Below are positions 63,029 to 64,000 of a DNA stretch of 64,000 nt, in pieces. Source of the DNA: Domibacillus sp. DTU_2020_1001157_1_SI_ALB_TIR_016 (lineage in GTDB: Bacteria; Bacillota; Bacilli; Bacillales; Domibacillaceae). Position numbers and translations under genes: made by a program. Every line of letters starts with the position of its first letter. The stretch's first letter is position 1. The DNA is taken from the NCBI RefSeq assembly GCF_032341995.1, contig NZ_CP135439.1, positions 310,001-374,000 on the forward strand, in the 5' to 3' direction. The notes under the pieces were generated by a model. It had not been told where the DNA came from, made no database searches, and saw nothing but the letters and a program-made list of their open reading frames with translations.

Positions 63029-63057
63029 TGTTTCAAAGAAGCGCCCTGTCCCTTCGG

Positions 63058-63086
63058 TTGCCCGTCCTTTGCTTTTGGAGTAAAAT
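63058..63086 (+). promoter_or_regulatory. upp: Sigma-A promoter of upp
   Basis: TTGCCC, 17 nt, TAAAAT; 42 nt before the start codon. Confidence 0.6.
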
Positions 63087-63128
63087 AGGGATGGTTTTGT
63101 ATGACCGTATAAACGAGGAGTGAACTTG

Positions 63129-63758
63129 ATGGGAAAAGTTTATGTATTCGATCATCCGCTTATTCAACATAAGCTGACAATGATTCGCGATAAAAACACA
63201 GGCACGAAAGATTTTCGTGAACTAACAGATGAAGTAGCCACACTGATGGCGTTTGAAATTACACGGGACCTGCCGCTTGAAGAAGTAACGGTGCAAACAC
63301 CGGTTTGTGATGCAAAAGCGATGGTGCTTGCCGGTAAAAAGCTTGGAATTGTGCCGATTTTGCGTGCAGGCATTGGAATGGTAGACGGTGTACTTAAGCT
63401 GATCCCTGCTGCAAAAGTAGGCCATGTCGGTTTGTACCGTGATCCGGAAACGCTTCAGCCGGTTGAATATTATGTAAAGCTGCCATCTGATGTAGAGGAT
63501 CGCGATTTTATCGTGGTAGATCCGATGCTTGCAACAGGCGGCTCTGCGATTGAAGCCATTCATTCCTTGAAAAAGCGCGGCGCAAAAAACATTAAATTTA
63601 TGTGCCTGATTGCTGCTCCAGAAGGGGTAGAGCTATTAAAAGAAGCACACCCGGACGTAGACATTTACATTGCATCACTGGATGAAAAATTAAACGAAAA
63701 AGGCTACATTGTACCGGGTCTCGGCGATGCCGGTGACCGTTTATTCGGAACAAAATAA
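63129..63758 (+). CDS. upp: Uracil phosphoribosyltransferase
   Basis: 209 aa from ATG 63129 with GAGGAG nine bases upstream. PRPP loop [26 protein letters not shown]-terminal uracil-binding [13 protein letters not shown]. Uracil salvage to UMP. Confidence 0.97.
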   Translation: MGKVYVFDHPLIQHKLTMIRDKNTGTKDFRELTDEVATLMAFEITRDLPLEEVTVQTPVCDAKAMVLAGKKLGIVPILRAGIGMVDGVLKLIPAAKVGHVGLYRDPETLQPVEYYVKLPSDVEDRDFIVVDPMLATGGSAIEAIHSLKKRGAKNIKFMCLIAAPEGVELLKEAHPDVDIYIASLDEKLNEKGYIVPGLGDAGDRLFGTK

Positions 63759-63777
63759 AGAAAAGCAGGTGGAGAGA

Positions 63778-64000
63778 ATGGATCGCCCGATTAAAGTAAT
63801 GACGATTTTCGGCACGCGGCCGGAAGCAATCAAAATGGCTCCGCTCGTTTTGGAACTGAAAAAGCGTCCAGACGAATTTGAAGCCATTGTTACGGTAACA
63901 GCCCAGCACCGCCAAATGCTCGATCAGGTGCTGAACATTTTCAATATTACACCCGATTACGATTTGAATATTATGAAAGACCGCCAGACGCTGATCGATG
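63778..64000 (+). CDS. mnaA: UDP-N-acetylglucosamine 2-epimerase, N-terminal part
   Basis: Runs off the right edge after 74 codons. [24 protein letters not shown] is the family start ([11 protein letters not shown]), followed by [13 protein letters not shown], the UDP-GlcNAc 2-epimerase pattern. Makes UDP-ManNAc for wall teichoic acid linkage units. Ribosome site GGTGGAGAG. 19 nt after upp, so probably co-transcribed. Confidence 0.93.
   Translation, partial: MDRPIKVMTIFGTRPEAIKMAPLVLELKKRPDEFEAIVTVTAQHRQMLDQVLNIFNITPDYDLNIMKDRQTLID

Overview
The window is chromosomal DNA from an endospore-forming Bacillaceae species. Evidence: spo0F, spoIIR, rsfA, gerQ and a sporulation-type class A PBP; bacillithiol deacetylase (yojG/bshB2 with yojF); coproheme decarboxylase hemQ; lipL; protein arginine phosphatase ywlE; sigma-B type promoters. 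From about 20 kb to the right edge the gene order follows the B. subtilis ywd-ywf-ywh-ywi-ywj-ywl arc on the left side of the origin: pdxK, ung, ywdI, ywdK, gerQ, hemQ, lipL, rsfA, ywfO, ywhC, ywhD, pbpG, speE, speB, ywiB, argS, fadF, acdA, rpoE, pyrG, ywjG, spo0F, fbaA, tal, murZ, glpX, rho, rpmE, tdk, prfA, prmC, spoIIR, ywlC, mntP, ywlE, rpiB, ywlG, glyA, upp, mnaA. I see no prophage, transposase, CRISPR array, rRNA or tRNA.

Layout. 0-20 kb is a looser mix: an NCS1 permease fragment, exported asparaginase, a possible ADP-ribosyltransferase-fold protein, a GDSL esterase, an NSS symporter, purU, a manganese catalase, a CPA-type antiporter with an RCK-like tail, an acetyl-CoA hydrolase/CoA-transferase with a PAS-like/LytTR regulator and a CcpA-type operator, a YbaK editing protein, a DUF915 hydrolase, small regulators, ilvA and the bacillithiol genes. 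20-30 kb holds cofactor, repair and sporulation genes. 36-42 kb is a five-gene beta-oxidation operon with its own TetR regulator and an operator-like palindrome at its promoter. 43-54 kb carries transcription, nucleotide, carbon and cell-wall core genes. 54-64 kb runs from prfA to mnaA.

The most unusual signals are non-coding. (1) Three elements whose ends resemble TGTAGACAAA...TTTGTCTACA each lie between two direct copies of a hairpin (13.16-13.36, 23.44-23.64 and 46.45-46.77 kb). In the first two, which are about 80 percent alike inside, the duplicated hairpin is the transcription terminator of the neighbouring gene. (2) Three copies of a conserved structured element (31.9, 48.2, 53.4 kb) read on the minus strand as paired hairpins with RUCCU-like loops, which recalls the published Bacillaceae-1 RNA motif. 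(3) A decayed cwlJ sits directly upstream of an intact gerQ. (4) There is a parS-like site at 22.57 kb and a five-box DnaA cluster at the spoIIR/ywlC junction. (5) Sigma-B promoters precede two YflT-domain stress genes, and sigma-K-like promoters precede the Mn catalase and cwlJ/gerQ. (6) An MmgC-like acyl-CoA dehydrogenase has lost the segment holding its RxQFG flavin-contact motif.

All calls are from reading the sequence; no database search was run. Statements about B. subtilis are from general knowledge.
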